A stretch of DNA of 64,000 nucleotides from Spirochaetia bacterium (GTDB taxonomy: Bacteria > Spirochaetota > Spirochaetia > Treponematales > Rectinemataceae): the NCBI GenBank assembly GCA_029975555.1, contig JARKOY010000074.1, forward strand, positions 62,001 to 126,000. Direction: 5' to 3'. Under the pieces are notes generated by a model that searched no databases, had not been told where the DNA came from, and was given only the letters and a program-made list of their open reading frames with translations. The translations under genes and the position numbers were made by a program. Below, in pieces: positions 33,257 to 43,384 of this stretch; the stretch's first letter is position 1; every line of letters starts with the position of its first letter.

Positions 33257-34198
33257 ATGAAGAAGATCGTAGCAATCCTATTCTGCCTGTTGCTGGCCAC
33301 CAGCGCATTCGCTCAGCAGCGATTCATCACCATCGCCACGGGCGGCACCGCAGGGACCTATTTCCCGCTCGGCGGCGCACTTGCCGACATTTGGAATAAA
33401 AACATTCCTAAGATGAACGCCACCGCACAAGCTACCGGCGCATCCATCGCCAACATCAACCTGCTCAAAGGCGGCAACGTCGACGTCATCTTCACGCAGA
33501 ACGACGTTGCCAATTATTCCTACAACGGCACAGAACTCTTGAAGGGCCAGGCCTATAAGGATCTACGCGGCATGGCCTGCCTCTACAACGAGACCATCCA
33601 GCTCGTCGCCCTCGAATCGAGCGGCATCAAGACGATTGCCGACCTTAAGGGCAAGAAGGTGTCTGTCGGCGCCGCAGGTTCCGGCACCGAAGCCAATGCC
33701 CGCCAGATTCTCGAAGCGGCTGGTCTCACCTACAACGACATCAAGGTGCAGTACCTCTCCTTCGCCGAATCCGCGAGCAACATGAAGGACGGCAACATCG
33801 ATGCGGCGTTCAACACCGCTGGCATTCCGACCGCGGCCATCCAGGACCTCGCCGTATCCAAAAAGATGGTGCTCGTGCCGATCGACGGAGAAGTCGCGGC
33901 GAAACTGACGGCAAAATATCCGTTCTATGCGCTCCAGGTAGCGCCCGCCGGGACCTACCAGGGCCAGACCAAGGACGTGACCACCGTCGCCGTCAAATCG
34001 ATGCTCGCCGTGAGCAGCAAGCTGCCCGCAGACCTCGTCTATCAGCTGCTGGAGACCATGTACAACAACACCGAGAGGCTGATTGCGGCCCACGCTCAGG
34101 GAAAGAACGTAAAGCTCGAGACCGCGCTCGAAGGCATGTCGATTCCTCTGCATGCAGGCGCCGAAAAATTCTTCAAGGATAAGGGTGTCATCAAATAA
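33257..34198 (+). CDS. TAXI family TRAP transporter solute-binding protein
   Basis: 313 residues. Signal peptide 1-19 (cut near AFAQQ). The mature start RFITIATGGTAGTYFPLGG and VDVIFTQNDVANYSYNG are hallmarks of the TAXI branch of TRAP binding proteins, which deliver carboxylates such as glutamate or 2-oxoglutarate; ligand not predictable. AGGAGG with good spacing precedes the ATG. It is followed by a stable hairpin, then DUF1850 and the fused permease. Confidence 0.92.
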   Translation: MKKIVAILFCLLLATSAFAQQRFITIATGGTAGTYFPLGGALADIWNKNIPKMNATAQATGASIANINLLKGGNVDVIFTQNDVANYSYNGTELLKGQAYKDLRGMACLYNETIQLVALESSGIKTIADLKGKKVSVGAAGSGTEANARQILEAAGLTYNDIKVQYLSFAESASNMKDGNIDAAFNTAGIPTAAIQDLAVSKKMVLVPIDGEVAAKLTAKYPFYALQVAPAGTYQGQTKDVTTVAVKSMLAVSSKLPADLVYQLLETMYNNTERLIAAHAQGKNVKLETALEGMSIPLHAGAEKFFKDKGVIK

Positions 34199-34228
34199 CC
34201 TTCAGGAAGAGCTAAGAATATCCCAGGA

Positions 34229-34257
34229 GCGGCGCGGGACTCTCCGTTCCGCGCCGC
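34229..34257 (+). repeat. GC-rich intercistronic hairpin after the TAXI gene
   Basis: Nine-pair stem GCGGCGCGG / CCGCGCCGC with an 11-base loop, followed only by TTGTTGTTG. It could protect the SBP message or stop part of the transcripts, giving more binding protein than permease. Confidence 0.6.
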
Positions 34258-34267
34258 TTGTTGTTGC

Positions 34268-34783
34268 ATGGACGCCATGAAAAAGGCAAGCAAATGCAAA
34301 GGAATGCTGATCTTGGGCGGCATAATTGGCCTCGCCGCGCTCCTCTCATTTGCATTTGGCCTCCGGCTCGTGCCAGCGCTGGTCATCAAAGACAGCAAGG
34401 GAGAGACGGTCGTAAGGCTCCCTCTTTTTGATGGACAGTTCGTCCACCATTTCATCCATTCGGTGCACAAGACGCCTGTCGATGAATATTTTGAGGTGCA
34501 TGGAAAAACCTTGGAATTGAAAAAGGTGAAGTACGACACGTACGGCGTGGGCATGCCCTCCGACGGAGGTGAAGCTTTTACCATAGAAAATGGGCGTTTT
34601 GTCGTGACCATGCACCGCAGTTTTTTGGCTATCCCCGTCCGCGTGTCGATTGTTCCTGATCATGGGATAGTCATCGGGGACACGCTCTTTCCCTTTACGC
34701 GGTGGGTAGCGCCAGAATCAGCAATTACGCTCTCCGCGGGGAGGATGCTGATATTCCAATATGGGAGGATTTCTTCAAAATGA
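34268..34783 (+). CDS. DUF1850 protein of a TRAP operon
   Basis: 171 residues with one N-terminal membrane helix (about 12-33) and a small extracytoplasmic domain with FVHHFIHSVHKTPVDEYFEV, the DUF1850 hallmark. Such genes regularly sit between TAXI binding proteins and the fused TRAP permease; a function in assembly or substrate handling is only inferred. An ATG at 34277 is an alternative start. Its stop overlaps the permease start by ATGA. Confidence 0.82.
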   Translation: MDAMKKASKCKGMLILGGIIGLAALLSFAFGLRLVPALVIKDSKGETVVRLPLFDGQFVHHFIHSVHKTPVDEYFEVHGKTLELKKVKYDTYGVGMPSDGGEAFTIENGRFVVTMHRSFLAIPVRVSIVPDHGIVIGDTLFPFTRWVAPESAITLSAGRMLIFQYGRISSK

Positions 34784-36780
34784 GTGATTCCCAGAAGCTC
34801 CAGCAGGAAAATGCGGCCGCAGATGCGCAGGAAATCTTGAAAAAATATGATAAAGAATCGAATTTCCGCACGTACAGCGGATTTCTGGCGAAGATAGTCG
34901 CTGCGCTTGCAATAGCCTTTTCTGTATTCCAGTTGTATACTGCCATTTTTGGCGTCCTGGATGCCATGGTTCAGAGGTCCATCCACCTCTCTTTCGGCTT
35001 GACGCTGATTTATCTGCTTTACCCGACAAGCAAGAAATGGTCGCATTCGAAGCTCAATCCAGTCGATGCGTTGCTCGCCGTCTGTGGCGCGCTCGCGCCC
35101 CTGTACATCGTACTGAACTATCAAAAATTGGTGCTGAGAGCAGGCACTGCTACGCCGGTCGACATCGTCTTCGGCGTCATCGGCATCCTGTTGGTGCTTG
35201 AAGCCGCGCGCAGGGTCGTCGGCGTTCCCATGGTCGTCATTGCGCTTGTCTTCATCGTCTATGCGTTCGCGGGGCCTTATATTCCCGGTAAACTCGCACA
35301 CCGTGGCGCCAACTTTGAAACGCTCATTCAGCATCTCTATTTCACGACGGAAGGCGTATTCGGCATTCCTCTCGGCGTTTCGAGCACGTTCATCTTCCTC
35401 TTCATATTGTTCGGTGCCTTCCTCGAGAGAACGGGGCTCGGACAACTCTTCATCGATCTGGCGAATGCAGTAGCGGGATGGGCCGCCGGAGGACCAGCAA
35501 AAGTCGCAGTACTCTCAAGTGCTCTTATGGGCACGGTCTCCGGCTCATCGGTTGCAAACGTTGTGGGTACGGGCTCATTCACGATTCCGATGATGAAACG
35601 CCTGGGCTACAAACCTGAATTTGCTGGCGCAGTCGAAGCAACCGCATCGACCGGCGGTCAGCTCATGCCCCCCATCATGGGCGCCGCTGCCTTTCTCATG
35701 GCAGAATTTACCAACATCCCCTACGTCCGCATCATTGGGGCGGCAGTGGTGCCGGCCATCCTCTACTACTTTGGCGTATGGGCAGGCGTTCATTTCGAAG
35801 CCAAGAAAAATGGACTGCGGGGATTGAGCCGCGAAGAGTTGCCGAAATTTAAGCAGATCATACTCGAAAAGGGCCATCTGATAATTCCGCTCGTGGCGAT
35901 CATCTATCTTCTGGTCACAGGTTTCACGCCCATGAAGGCGGCGCTCTGGGCGATCATCCTCTCGATTGCCTCATCGTGGCTGAAGAAGAGCACGCGCATC
36001 GCCCCGATCGAAATAGTAGGAGGCCTCGAGGCGGGCGCCCGTTCCGCCCTCGGCGTGCTTGCCGCCACGGCTTGTGCAGGCATCATCATCGGTATCGTCA
36101 CCCTTACAGGCCTTGGGCTTAAGCTTGGCTCAATTCTTGTCGAACTTGCCGGCGGACGACTGATTCCGACACTGTTTTTTACTATGATCACTTCTCTGAT
36201 TCTCGGCATGGGCGTGCCGACCACCGCAAACTACGTCATCACCTCGACCATCACCGCGCCTGCGGTCATTATGCTGCTCTCTAAGCAGGCTGGCCTCGAT
36301 CCGTACGCCGTTGCACCCGCGAACATTATCCTACCGGCACACATGTTCGCATTTTATTTCGGCATCATCGCCGACGTCACGCCCCCTGTCGCACTCGCCG
36401 CCTTCGCGGGCGCAGGTATCGCAAAGGCCAACCCCATGAAGACCGGCCTTAATGCGACGAAGCTGGCCATTGCGGCCTTCCTGGTACCTTACATCTTCGT
36501 GATGAATCCTCAGATGCTTCTTTTCAACATCAATTTCTTCACGTTCGTCTGGATGCTCATCACGAGTCTGGTCGGCATCATCGCGGTGGCGGCGGCGGTC
36601 AATGGCTGGTTTTTCACGACAATGCTCTGGTATGAGCGAATTCTTGGATTTGCCGGCGGCGTGCTGCTGATCGACCCGGGCATCGCAACCGACATCATAG
36701 GGCTCGCACTTTTTGCAGCCGTGGTGATCAGTCAATTCACTCGTTCCCGCAGGGCAAAGCACATGGCTGCAACGCGGTAA
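34780..36780 (+). CDS. TRAP transporter fused permease (DctQ-DctM type)
   Basis: 666 residues from the ATG at 34780 (ATGA overlap). After a soluble N-terminal stretch of about 45 residues come four helices (DctQ-like), then the large DctM-like subunit with TVSGSSVANVVGTGSFTIP, TASTGGQLMPPIMGAAAF and LGMGVPTTANYVI. This is the usual 4TM/12TM fusion of TAXI systems; it uses a sodium or proton gradient to import the ligand held by the TAXI protein. Confidence 0.92.
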   Translation: MSDSQKLQQENAAADAQEILKKYDKESNFRTYSGFLAKIVAALAIAFSVFQLYTAIFGVLDAMVQRSIHLSFGLTLIYLLYPTSKKWSHSKLNPVDALLAVCGALAPLYIVLNYQKLVLRAGTATPVDIVFGVIGILLVLEAARRVVGVPMVVIALVFIVYAFAGPYIPGKLAHRGANFETLIQHLYFTTEGVFGIPLGVSSTFIFLFILFGAFLERTGLGQLFIDLANAVAGWAAGGPAKVAVLSSALMGTVSGSSVANVVGTGSFTIPMMKRLGYKPEFAGAVEATASTGGQLMPPIMGAAAFLMAEFTNIPYVRIIGAAVVPAILYYFGVWAGVHFEAKKNGLRGLSREELPKFKQIILEKGHLIIPLVAIIYLLVTGFTPMKAALWAIILSIASSWLKKSTRIAPIEIVGGLEAGARSALGVLAATACAGIIIGIVTLTGLGLKLGSILVELAGGRLIPTLFFTMITSLILGMGVPTTANYVITSTITAPAVIMLLSKQAGLDPYAVAPANIILPAHMFAFYFGIIADVTPPVALAAFAGAGIAKANPMKTGLNATKLAIAAFLVPYIFVMNPQMLLFNINFFTFVWMLITSLVGIIAVAAAVNGWFFTTMLWYERILGFAGGVLLIDPGIATDIIGLALFAAVVISQFTRSRRAKHMAATR

Positions 36781-36804
36781 GCCAAGCCTGTTTTCTCATG
36801 CACA

Positions 36805-36845
36805 TGCAGGAGGACGTCGGCCGCTTAGTGCGGTGGCCTCCTGCA
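36805..36845. terminator. Hairpin between TRAP operon and thrA, possible terminator
   Basis: Nine-pair outer stem TGCAGGAGG / CCTCCTGCA with an inner CCGC / GCGG stem. It lies between convergent genes, but has no T tract in either direction, so its strength as an intrinsic terminator is uncertain. Confidence 0.45.
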
Positions 36846-36881
36846 TTGTAACCTTGTTATAATCTTGCGCTATACTCGCAT

Positions 36882-39323
36882 TTATAGATAGGATTCCGCG
36901 GTCTTCAAAATGTCGGCGAACACTCCGCCAGCCGTAACATCCGCACCAGCCCCCGGCCCCCGTATGACAAGCGGATTCTGAGAATAGCGCCTGGATGTGA
37001 TCACCACCATGTTGTCGGTGCCCGTAAGGCTGTAGAAGGGACTTTCTGGGCCATAGGCGCACAGAGAAAGACGGACGCCCTGTGGCGTCACGACCGCTAC
37101 GTAGCGGAGCACCCTGTTGGACTTAGAAGCTTCGGCGCGACGATTCTCCAGAACCTCATCCATTTCAGGCAGCAGGGCCATGCAGGCATCCACCGAGTCG
37201 GCGTCGGCGATGTTCGGAGAAATAAGCGATTCTATCTCCACCGCGGATTCTTCAAGTGGATATCCTGCCTCGCGCGCCAAAATGATCGCCTTCCGCGCAA
37301 TATCCTTTGCGCTCAAGTCGTCGCGCGGGTCCGGTTCCGTATACCCGAGCCGTTTTGCGCGTCTCACGAGTTCGGAGAAAGGCAGGTCAGGGCTGAGATT
37401 ATTGAAAATATAGCTGATTGTTCCCGAAAGCACGGCCTCTATTCTGACGATCTCATCGCCCGATGCGACCATGTCCTGGATTGTTCCAATGACGGGAAGC
37501 CCGGCGCCGACGGTGGTCTCATACCGATAGGGCACATCCATATCCCGCGCAAGCGCCATAAGCCTCTGGTACTGCTGGATCGAACCGCTGTTCGAGCGCT
37601 TGTTCGGAGTCACCACCGAAATCGAGGCAAGGAGCATGTCCTCATAGTACTTCACTGGCTCCTCGCTCGCGGTACAGTCGCAGAAGCAGGCATTCGGCAG
37701 GTTGAGCTCGATTAATTCTCTGACAAAATGTGCGAGATCCGTCGTCTTCCCTTGTGCCGGAAGAATCTCTTTCCAACGCTCGATATCGATCCCCCTTGGG
37801 TCGATCAGCATGGTGCGCGAATTGGCGATACCGGCAATGCGCACGCGGATGGAGTGATCCCTAAAAAGCCTCTCGTGCTGGGCCGCGATCTGCGAAAGCA
37901 ATGTCCCGCCGATGAGACCGGTACCAACCAGAAACACGTTGACCGTGCGCACGCCCGCCAGGAAGAAGGCGTCGTGGATGGCGCTCATGGCCTTGTTCTG
38001 GTCCTGCGCGCTCACCACGATCGAAATGTTGAGTTCCGACGAACCTTGGGCGATCGCGACCACGTTGATGCCGTTCCGCCCGAGGGCCCTGAAGACCCGC
38101 CCCGAAATGCCCACGCGGTGCTTCATCATCTCGCCGACCACGGCGATGATGCTCAAATCCCTTTCTATCGTCGGAGGCTGAATGGTGCCGGCGCCGATTT
38201 CATACCTGAATTCTTCCCTGAGTGCGCGGGCCCCTTTCTCCGCGTCCTGGGGTAGCACCGCACAGCAGATCGAAAGCTCGCTCGACCCTTGGGTGATGAG
38301 GATGACATTCACCGCCGCATCTGCGAGTGCGGCGAACATTCTGCCCGCGATGCCCGTTACGCCCGGAAGTCCGGGGCCCTGGAGCAGCAAAAGTGAGATC
38401 GAAGGGATGGCGGCGATGCCCCGCACGGGCCACCTGCTGGGGGCCGCGTCCCTGACGATGCGCGTGCCGGGAGCCTCGGGATTGAAGGTGTTCAGGATGC
38501 GGACGGGAATGCCCTTCGCCATTGCAGGAAGAATCGTGGGCGGATGCAGCACCTTTGCGCCGAAGTGCGACATCTCCATCGCCTCGACGTAGGAAATCTC
38601 GGAGATGACGAAGGCGTCCGGCACAGCCTTCGGGTCCGCGGTCATGATACCATCCACATCGGTCCATATCTGAATTTCCTCGGCGTCGAGGCAGGCTCCC
38701 AAGATGCCGGCGGTAAAATCGGAGCCGCCGCGGCCCAGAGTCGTGGTGATTCCGTCCACGGTCGAGGCGATGAAGCCCGTCACCACAGCGGTGTGAGAAA
38801 AATTCGCAAAAAAGGACCTGACGCGGGGCAGCGTTTCGGATTCAATCCAGTGAGCATTTCCGAATTTGTCGTCGGTGATGATGAACTGCCGCGCATCCAC
38901 GGCGTCCGCCTCGATACCAGCCTGGGTCAAGGCCAGACTCACGATGCCAGCGCTCAGGCGTTCACCGTACGAAGCCACAAGATCGAGTGTCCTCGGCGAC
39001 AGGTCGTGCACAAGAGAAATTCCTAATAGCAAGGAAGAAACCTCATCGAGGAGAGCCTGCGTGCCCGCCCTCGCCTTTTCGTTGTAGGGAGGCTGAAGGA
39101 GCGCAGCGATCATCGAGTGGTGCCGCTCCGAGATGGTCTGGAAAATCCGCTGCCAATCCCGCCCTTCGCTCGCGAGCTTCGCCGCCTGCAAGAGAGAATC
39201 GGTGATGCCTGAGAATGCAGACACTACCACCACGCGCTCGCCGGAACGCTTCGCAATGCCGACGAGCGCACGAACCGCCTCTGGGCTGCCCACCGAGGTG
39301 CCGCCAAACTTGAGAACCTTCAT
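36882..39323 (-). CDS. thrA: Bifunctional aspartokinase/homoserine dehydrogenase
   Basis: 813 residues. It begins MKVLKFGGTSVGSPE, the aspartokinase motif, with GRGGSDFTAGILGA near 202 and two ACT-like regulatory regions near 310-445. From about 455 the homoserine dehydrogenase starts with VFLVGTGLIGGTLLSQI and contains TVGAGLPVIGTIQDMVASGDE and a C-terminal GPGAGADVTAGGVFADI. It carries out the first and third steps from aspartate to threonine/methionine, with feedback control expected through the ACT domains. ATG at 39323 has GGAG six bases upstream. An extended -10, TGaTATAGT (39371-39363, minus strand), could give it its own promoter. Confidence 0.95.
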   Translation of the reverse strand: MKVLKFGGTSVGSPEAVRALVGIAKRSGERVVVVSAFSGITDSLLQAAKLASEGRDWQRIFQTISERHHSMIAALLQPPYNEKARAGTQALLDEVSSLLLGISLVHDLSPRTLDLVASYGERLSAGIVSLALTQAGIEADAVDARQFIITDDKFGNAHWIESETLPRVRSFFANFSHTAVVTGFIASTVDGITTTLGRGGSDFTAGILGACLDAEEIQIWTDVDGIMTADPKAVPDAFVISEISYVEAMEMSHFGAKVLHPPTILPAMAKGIPVRILNTFNPEAPGTRIVRDAAPSRWPVRGIAAIPSISLLLLQGPGLPGVTGIAGRMFAALADAAVNVILITQGSSELSICCAVLPQDAEKGARALREEFRYEIGAGTIQPPTIERDLSIIAVVGEMMKHRVGISGRVFRALGRNGINVVAIAQGSSELNISIVVSAQDQNKAMSAIHDAFFLAGVRTVNVFLVGTGLIGGTLLSQIAAQHERLFRDHSIRVRIAGIANSRTMLIDPRGIDIERWKEILPAQGKTTDLAHFVRELIELNLPNACFCDCTASEEPVKYYEDMLLASISVVTPNKRSNSGSIQQYQRLMALARDMDVPYRYETTVGAGLPVIGTIQDMVASGDEIVRIEAVLSGTISYIFNNLSPDLPFSELVRRAKRLGYTEPDPRDDLSAKDIARKAIILAREAGYPLEESAVEIESLISPNIADADSVDACMALLPEMDEVLENRRAEASKSNRVLRYVAVVTPQGVRLSLCAYGPESPFYSLTGTDNMVVITSRRYSQNPLVIRGPGAGADVTAGGVFADILKTAESYL

Positions 39324-39422
39324 CGTCAACTCCACGCCTTCGTGCGTCTCTCTGTTTTGGCGACTATATCATAACTATGCAAATGAACGGAATATCCTTG
39401 CAGGCTAAATGCTCAGAATCCT

Positions 39423-40553
39423 TCAGCCGAGCACCGACAAGAGAACCCCCGCCGCGACCGCGGAGCCGATGACGCCGGCGACATTCGGCCCCATGGCGTG
39501 CATAAGGAGGAAGTTCGTCGGGTCTTCCTTTGCGCCGACCACCTGGCTCACGCGGGCCGCCATGGGCACTGCGGAGACCCCCGCCGATCCGATGAGTGGA
39601 TTGACCTTGCCGCCGGTAACCCAGTACATGATCTTGCCGAAGAGCACCCCACCCGCGGTGCCGCAGCTGAACGCGAACAGGCCGAGTGCTATGATCATCA
39701 GCGTCTGGGGGTTCAGAAACCGCTCCGCGCTGGCTGTGGAGCCCACCGACACACCGAGGAATATCGTCAGAATGTTGATGAGCGCGTGTTGCGCGGTGTC
39801 GGAGAGGCGATCCGTCACGCCGGTTTCCCTGAACAGGTTGCCGAGCATGAGAGATCCGACGAGGGGAACGGCCGCCGGCAACAAGAGGCCGATCAGGATA
39901 GTGACGAAGATGGGGAACACCACTCTTTCCGCCTTCGAAACCTCACGGAGTTGGGCCATCTTCACCTGGCGTTCCTTCTTCGTCGTGAGCGCCCTCATGA
40001 TGGGAGGCTGAATGAGCGGCACAAGCGCCATGTAGGAGTATGCCGCAATCGCAATTGGCCCGAGGAGCTCCGGCTTCAGGCGCGAGGTGACATAGATCGC
40101 CGTGGGTCCGTCCGCACCCCCAATGATCCCGATGCTCGCGCAGGCCTTCAGATCAAAGCCGAGGTAGTATGCGGCGATGAAGGGGATAAAGATGCCCAAC
40201 TGCGCCGCCGCGCCAAGAAGGAGGCTCCAAGGATTGGCGATGAGCGGACCGAAATCCGTCATCGCCCCGATTCCTAAGAAAATGAGCGGCGGGTAGATGC
40301 CGAGCTTGACTCCCTGGTAGAGGTAATAGATGAGCCCTCCGACGAGGCCGTCTTTCGGCCCGTCGGTGATACCGCTCAGCGGGAGGTTGGCGAGCAGCAT
40401 CCCAAAGGCGATCGGGACAAGGAGCAGCGGTTCAAACTCGCGCGCAATGCCGAGGTACAAGAGGACGCAGGAGACCACCAGCATCAAAAGTTGCCCCCAG
40501 GTTATGGCAATAAAACCTGTTGAGGCAATAAAATGGGAGAGAAATTGTTCCAT
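39423..40553 (-). CDS. oadB: Sodium-pumping decarboxylase beta subunit (membrane)
   Basis: 376 residues, nine or more membrane helices. [17 protein letters not shown] (92-108) and [12 protein letters not shown] (143-154) are the conserved sodium/carboxybiotin sites of OadB/MmdB/GcdB proteins. It decarboxylates carboxybiotin and exports sodium. Last of the 12-gene leftward array, 19 bases after the biotin carrier gene. It can serve the methylmalonyl-CoA carboxyltransferase upstream and, probably, the OadA-type protein at 49.6 kb. Confidence 0.95.
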   Translation of the reverse strand: MEQFLSHFIASTGFIAITWGQLLMLVVSCVLLYLGIAREFEPLLLVPIAFGMLLANLPLSGITDGPKDGLVGGLIYYLYQGVKLGIYPPLIFLGIGAMTDFGPLIANPWSLLLGAAAQLGIFIPFIAAYYLGFDLKACASIGIIGGADGPTAIYVTSRLKPELLGPIAIAAYSYMALVPLIQPPIMRALTTKKERQVKMAQLREVSKAERVVFPIFVTILIGLLLPAAVPLVGSLMLGNLFRETGVTDRLSDTAQHALINILTIFLGVSVGSTASAERFLNPQTLMIIALGLFAFSCGTAGGVLFGKIMYWVTGGKVNPLIGSAGVSAVPMAARVSQVVGAKEDPTNFLLMHAMGPNVAGVIGSAVAAGVLLSVLG

Positions 40554-40572
40554 GGAGGAATCCCCCCTTCGC

Positions 40573-40962
40573 TCACGCGAGATCGACGAGCGCGTCGCCA
40601 GTGTTCACCGCGGCGCTCGCAGGAACGCGCAGCGCAACCACGGTTCCATCCTGAGGCGCGACGATCTCATTCTCCATCTTCATGGCCTCGAGGAGCAAAA
40701 GCACGTCACCGCGCTTCACCTGTTGACCGACGATCACTTTGAAGGCGATGACGGTGCCGGGCATGGGCGCCTTCACCGTCAGGATCGAGCCGCCGTTCGC
40801 GGGAATCGCGGCAGGCTGTGCCTGGGCAGGCTGAGGTGCGGCATCGGGTGCGGGAGCTGGCGTCGAAGCGCCGCTGGCGGCGGGCGCGTATCTGGATGCG
40901 CCGAGTTCTTCGACCGTCACATCATAGGATTTGCCATTTACCGTAATTCTATAGTGTTTCAT
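40573..40962 (-). CDS. Biotin carrier subunit of the sodium-pumping decarboxylase
   Basis: 129 residues. An N-terminal strand region [19 protein letters not shown] is followed by an Ala/Pro/Gln linker (about 25-55) and the biotinyl domain with [10 protein letters not shown]95 being the biotin-bearing lysine. It moves carboxybiotin from the carboxyltransferase to OadB. It is the only biotin domain in the window. AGGAG precedes the ATG. Confidence 0.95.
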   Translation of the reverse strand: MKHYRITVNGKSYDVTVEELGASRYAPAASGASTPAPAPDAAPQPAQAQPAAIPANGGSILTVKAPMPGTVIAFKVIVGQQVKRGDVLLLLEAMKMENEIVAPQDGTVVALRVPASAAVNTGDALVDLA

Positions 40963-40992
40963 AGTGCCTTACTCCTGATTCATTCTCGAGCA

Positions 40993-41355
40993 TTATTTGC
41001 GGGCGAGCCGCTCGATCCTTCCCCATATCGGGGTGTTGAAGCCGCCGACTTCCGGCGCAGTCTGATGCACCTGCGTAATCGCAAAAGATCCTGGCTCCGA
41101 TCCGCGTGCGGCGGCGACTGCGGCCGTCAGGACCGCAATCAGAGTTTCGTCTTCCTGTGCCGCTCCTGGACTCGCCGCTGGGGCAGATTTCTTCGTCACC
41201 TCGACGATCTGAGGGAGTGGAGCTGGATGCCCATGCTCTCTGCGCTTCAGCGCTGCAAAGAATCCGGGAAATCCCAACAGGAACACGATCATGAGAAAAA
41301 GTGCCACGAACACCGTGAGGATACCCACGGCCATAATCATCCAAGGATTTGTCAT
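40993..41355 (-). CDS. oadG: Decarboxylase gamma-type small membrane subunit
   Basis: 120 residues. One N-terminal helix (about 4-34), then a proline/alanine-rich cytoplasmic part and a C-terminal conserved end GGFNTPIWGRIERLARK, as in OadG/MmdD proteins that hold the carboxyltransferase to OadB. Ten bases after the carboxyltransferase gene. Confidence 0.85.
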   Translation of the reverse strand: MTNPWMIMAVGILTVFVALFLMIVFLLGFPGFFAALKRREHGHPAPLPQIVEVTKKSAPAASPGAAQEDETLIAVLTAAVAAARGSEPGSFAITQVHQTAPEVGGFNTPIWGRIERLARK

Positions 41356-41365
41356 GGCCGCCCCC

Positions 41366-42910
41366 TCACACAGGAATGTTCCCGTGCTTGCGGGAAGGTG
41401 TGCTCTGGCGCTTGCCCAGCAGGGCGTTCAGGGCGTTGCACAGGCGCATCCGCGTATGGGCTGGATCGATGACGTCGTCGACATAGCCCCGGGCCGCGGC
41501 CGTATAGGGGTTCGCGAAGCTCCGCTTGTACTCTTCAATCTTCTGCTGACGCACGGCAGCCGGATCGGACGCCTCTTCGATTTCCTTTTTGAAGATGATG
41601 TTGGCCGCACCTTCTGGCCCCATGACGGCGATCTCCGCGGTCGGCCAAGCAAAGATCTGGTCCGCGCCGAGGTGCCTAGAGCACATCGCGATGTAGGCGC
41701 CGCCGTATGCCTTGCGCAGAATCACGGTCAACTTGGGCACGGTCGCCTCCGAGTACGCGTAGAGCAGCTTCGCACCGTGCCGTATGACCCCGCCGTGCTC
41801 CTGTCCGACGCCAGGCAGGTAGCCGGCAGTGTCGGCGAGCGTCAAGAGAGGGATATTGAACGCGTCGCAGAAGCGGATAAAGCGGGCGGCCTTGTCCGAC
41901 GCATTGATGTCGAGCACGCCCGCGAGGTACCGCGGCTGGTTGGCGATGATGCCTATCGACCTCCCCGCAAGGCGCGCAAACCCGACGACGATATTCTTCG
42001 CATAGTTGGGTTGCACTTCAAAAAAATCCGACGAATCGACGAGCCGGGTGATGATGTCGCGCACATCGTAGGGTTTGTTGGGCGAATCCGGCATGAGGTC
42101 TCCAAGAGAATCGTCGATGCGGTTCGGATCGTCGCCGACATCCACGAAGGGCGGATCCTCGACATTGTTCTGCGGCAGATAGGAGAGCAGTTTTCGGATC
42201 GCCTCCATGGTGGACTGCTCGTCGGGGAAGCTGAAGTGCGATACGCCCGAAATTTCTGAGTGCACGCGGGCCCCGCCCAAGTCCTCCGCGCTCACCTCTT
42301 CTCCGGTCACCGCCTTGATGACCTGAGGCCCGGTGATGAACATGTTGCTCGTTCCCTCGGTCATGAACACAAAGTCAGTGAGCGCGGGGGAATAGACCGC
42401 GCCGCCGGCACAGGGCCCCATGATGACGGAAATCTGAGGAATGACGCCCGAGGCACACGTGTTGCGGTAAAAAATTTCGCCGTAGCCGGAGAGCGCGTCC
42501 ACGCCCTCCTGAATCCGCGCGCCCCCGGAGTCGTTGATGCCAATCAGCGGGCAGCCAATCTTCACCGCCAGGTCCATCACCTTGCAGATCTTTGCGGCGT
42601 GCATCTCGCCGAGGCTTCCACCGATCACCGTAAAATCCTGGGCAAACACGCATACGTGCCGGCCATTGACGGCACCGTAGCCTGTCACCACCCCTTCGCC
42701 CGGCGCATCGACCTTGTCCATGCCAAGCTCGGTGGCCCGGTGCCTGACGAACGCATCCAGCTCCACGAAGGTCCCCGGATCGAGCAGCATCTCGATCCTC
42801 TCTCGAGCGGTCATCTTGCCTTTTTCGTGCTGTGCGGCGACCCTCTTCGGACCACCGCCGGCAAGCACTTTCGCCCGACGCTCCTCGAGCTCCCTCAGCT
42901 TCTCTTCCAT
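41366..42910 (-). CDS. mmdA: Methylmalonyl-CoA decarboxylase/propionyl-CoA carboxylase carboxyltransferase subunit
   Basis: 514 residues with two crotonase-like halves. GKMTARERIEMLLDPGTFVE near 32, GGSLGEMHAAKICKVMDLA near 98, GINDSGGARIQEGVDAL and GPCAGGAVYSPAL near 150, and the second-half GGVIRHGAKLLYAY and RKAYGGAYIAM are typical of MmdA/PccB. With oadB, oadG, epimerase and mutase in the same array, sodium-coupled decarboxylation of (S)-methylmalonyl-CoA to propionyl-CoA is the likely direction. ATG at 42910 chosen for its AGGA and the family N-terminus; frame open to 42958. Confidence 0.93.
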   Translation of the reverse strand: MEEKLRELEERRAKVLAGGGPKRVAAQHEKGKMTARERIEMLLDPGTFVELDAFVRHRATELGMDKVDAPGEGVVTGYGAVNGRHVCVFAQDFTVIGGSLGEMHAAKICKVMDLAVKIGCPLIGINDSGGARIQEGVDALSGYGEIFYRNTCASGVIPQISVIMGPCAGGAVYSPALTDFVFMTEGTSNMFITGPQVIKAVTGEEVSAEDLGGARVHSEISGVSHFSFPDEQSTMEAIRKLLSYLPQNNVEDPPFVDVGDDPNRIDDSLGDLMPDSPNKPYDVRDIITRLVDSSDFFEVQPNYAKNIVVGFARLAGRSIGIIANQPRYLAGVLDINASDKAARFIRFCDAFNIPLLTLADTAGYLPGVGQEHGGVIRHGAKLLYAYSEATVPKLTVILRKAYGGAYIAMCSRHLGADQIFAWPTAEIAVMGPEGAANIIFKKEIEEASDPAAVRQQKIEEYKRSFANPYTAAARGYVDDVIDPAHTRMRLCNALNALLGKRQSTPSRKHGNIPV

Positions 42911-42979
42911 ATAGACCATCCTTATTTCATTACCTCTAGTAAAGAGGTCGCTTTTCAAAACAATAAATTAGGGCGAATT

Positions 42980-43384
42980 TTACGCTCGTTCGCAGAGCTC
43001 GACAAGCACGCCCCCCGTCGCCTTAGGGTGAATGAAGGCGATCCGCGCTCCGCCGGCGCCGTAGCGCGGCGTCTCGTCGATGAGACGGACACCCTTCGCC
43101 TTGAGCTCGGCGAGCGTCTCTTCGATGTTGGCGACGCGAAACGCCACATGGTGGACGCCCTGCCCCTTTGCCGCAATGAATTTGCCGATGGGTCCCTCAG
43201 GATCGGTCGGCTCGAGGAGCTCGATTTCGCTCTCTCCGAGCGGCAAGAAGGCGGTCTTCACCCTCTGATCGGCGACCTCCTCGATACCGTGCAGAGGAAG
43301 CCCTAGGACGCCTTCCCACACGGGAAGGGCCGCATCGATCTTCTCGACCGCAATGCCGATATGGTCAAGCGTGAGTATCTTCAT
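42980..43384 (-). CDS. mce: Methylmalonyl-CoA epimerase
   Basis: 134 residues, one vicinal-oxygen-chelate domain pair. LTLDHIGIAVEKID gives the first metal histidine, GVHHVAFRVANIEE the second, and HPKATGGVLVELCE the C-terminal glutamate. It interconverts (R)- and (S)-methylmalonyl-CoA between the mutase and the decarboxylase. AAGGAG precedes ATG 43384, which lies inside the end of meaB (20-base overlap). Confidence 0.95.
   Translation of the reverse strand: MKILTLDHIGIAVEKIDAALPVWEGVLGLPLHGIEEVADQRVKTAFLPLGESEIELLEPTDPEGPIGKFIAAKGQGVHHVAFRVANIEETLAELKAKGVRLIDETPRYGAGGARIAFIHPKATGGVLVELCERA

Noticed and set aside
34229-34257. GC-rich hairpin after the TAXI gene as the end of the operon
   Set aside because: The following bases are TTGTTGTTG, not a T tract, and the DUF1850 and permease genes clearly belong to the same system.
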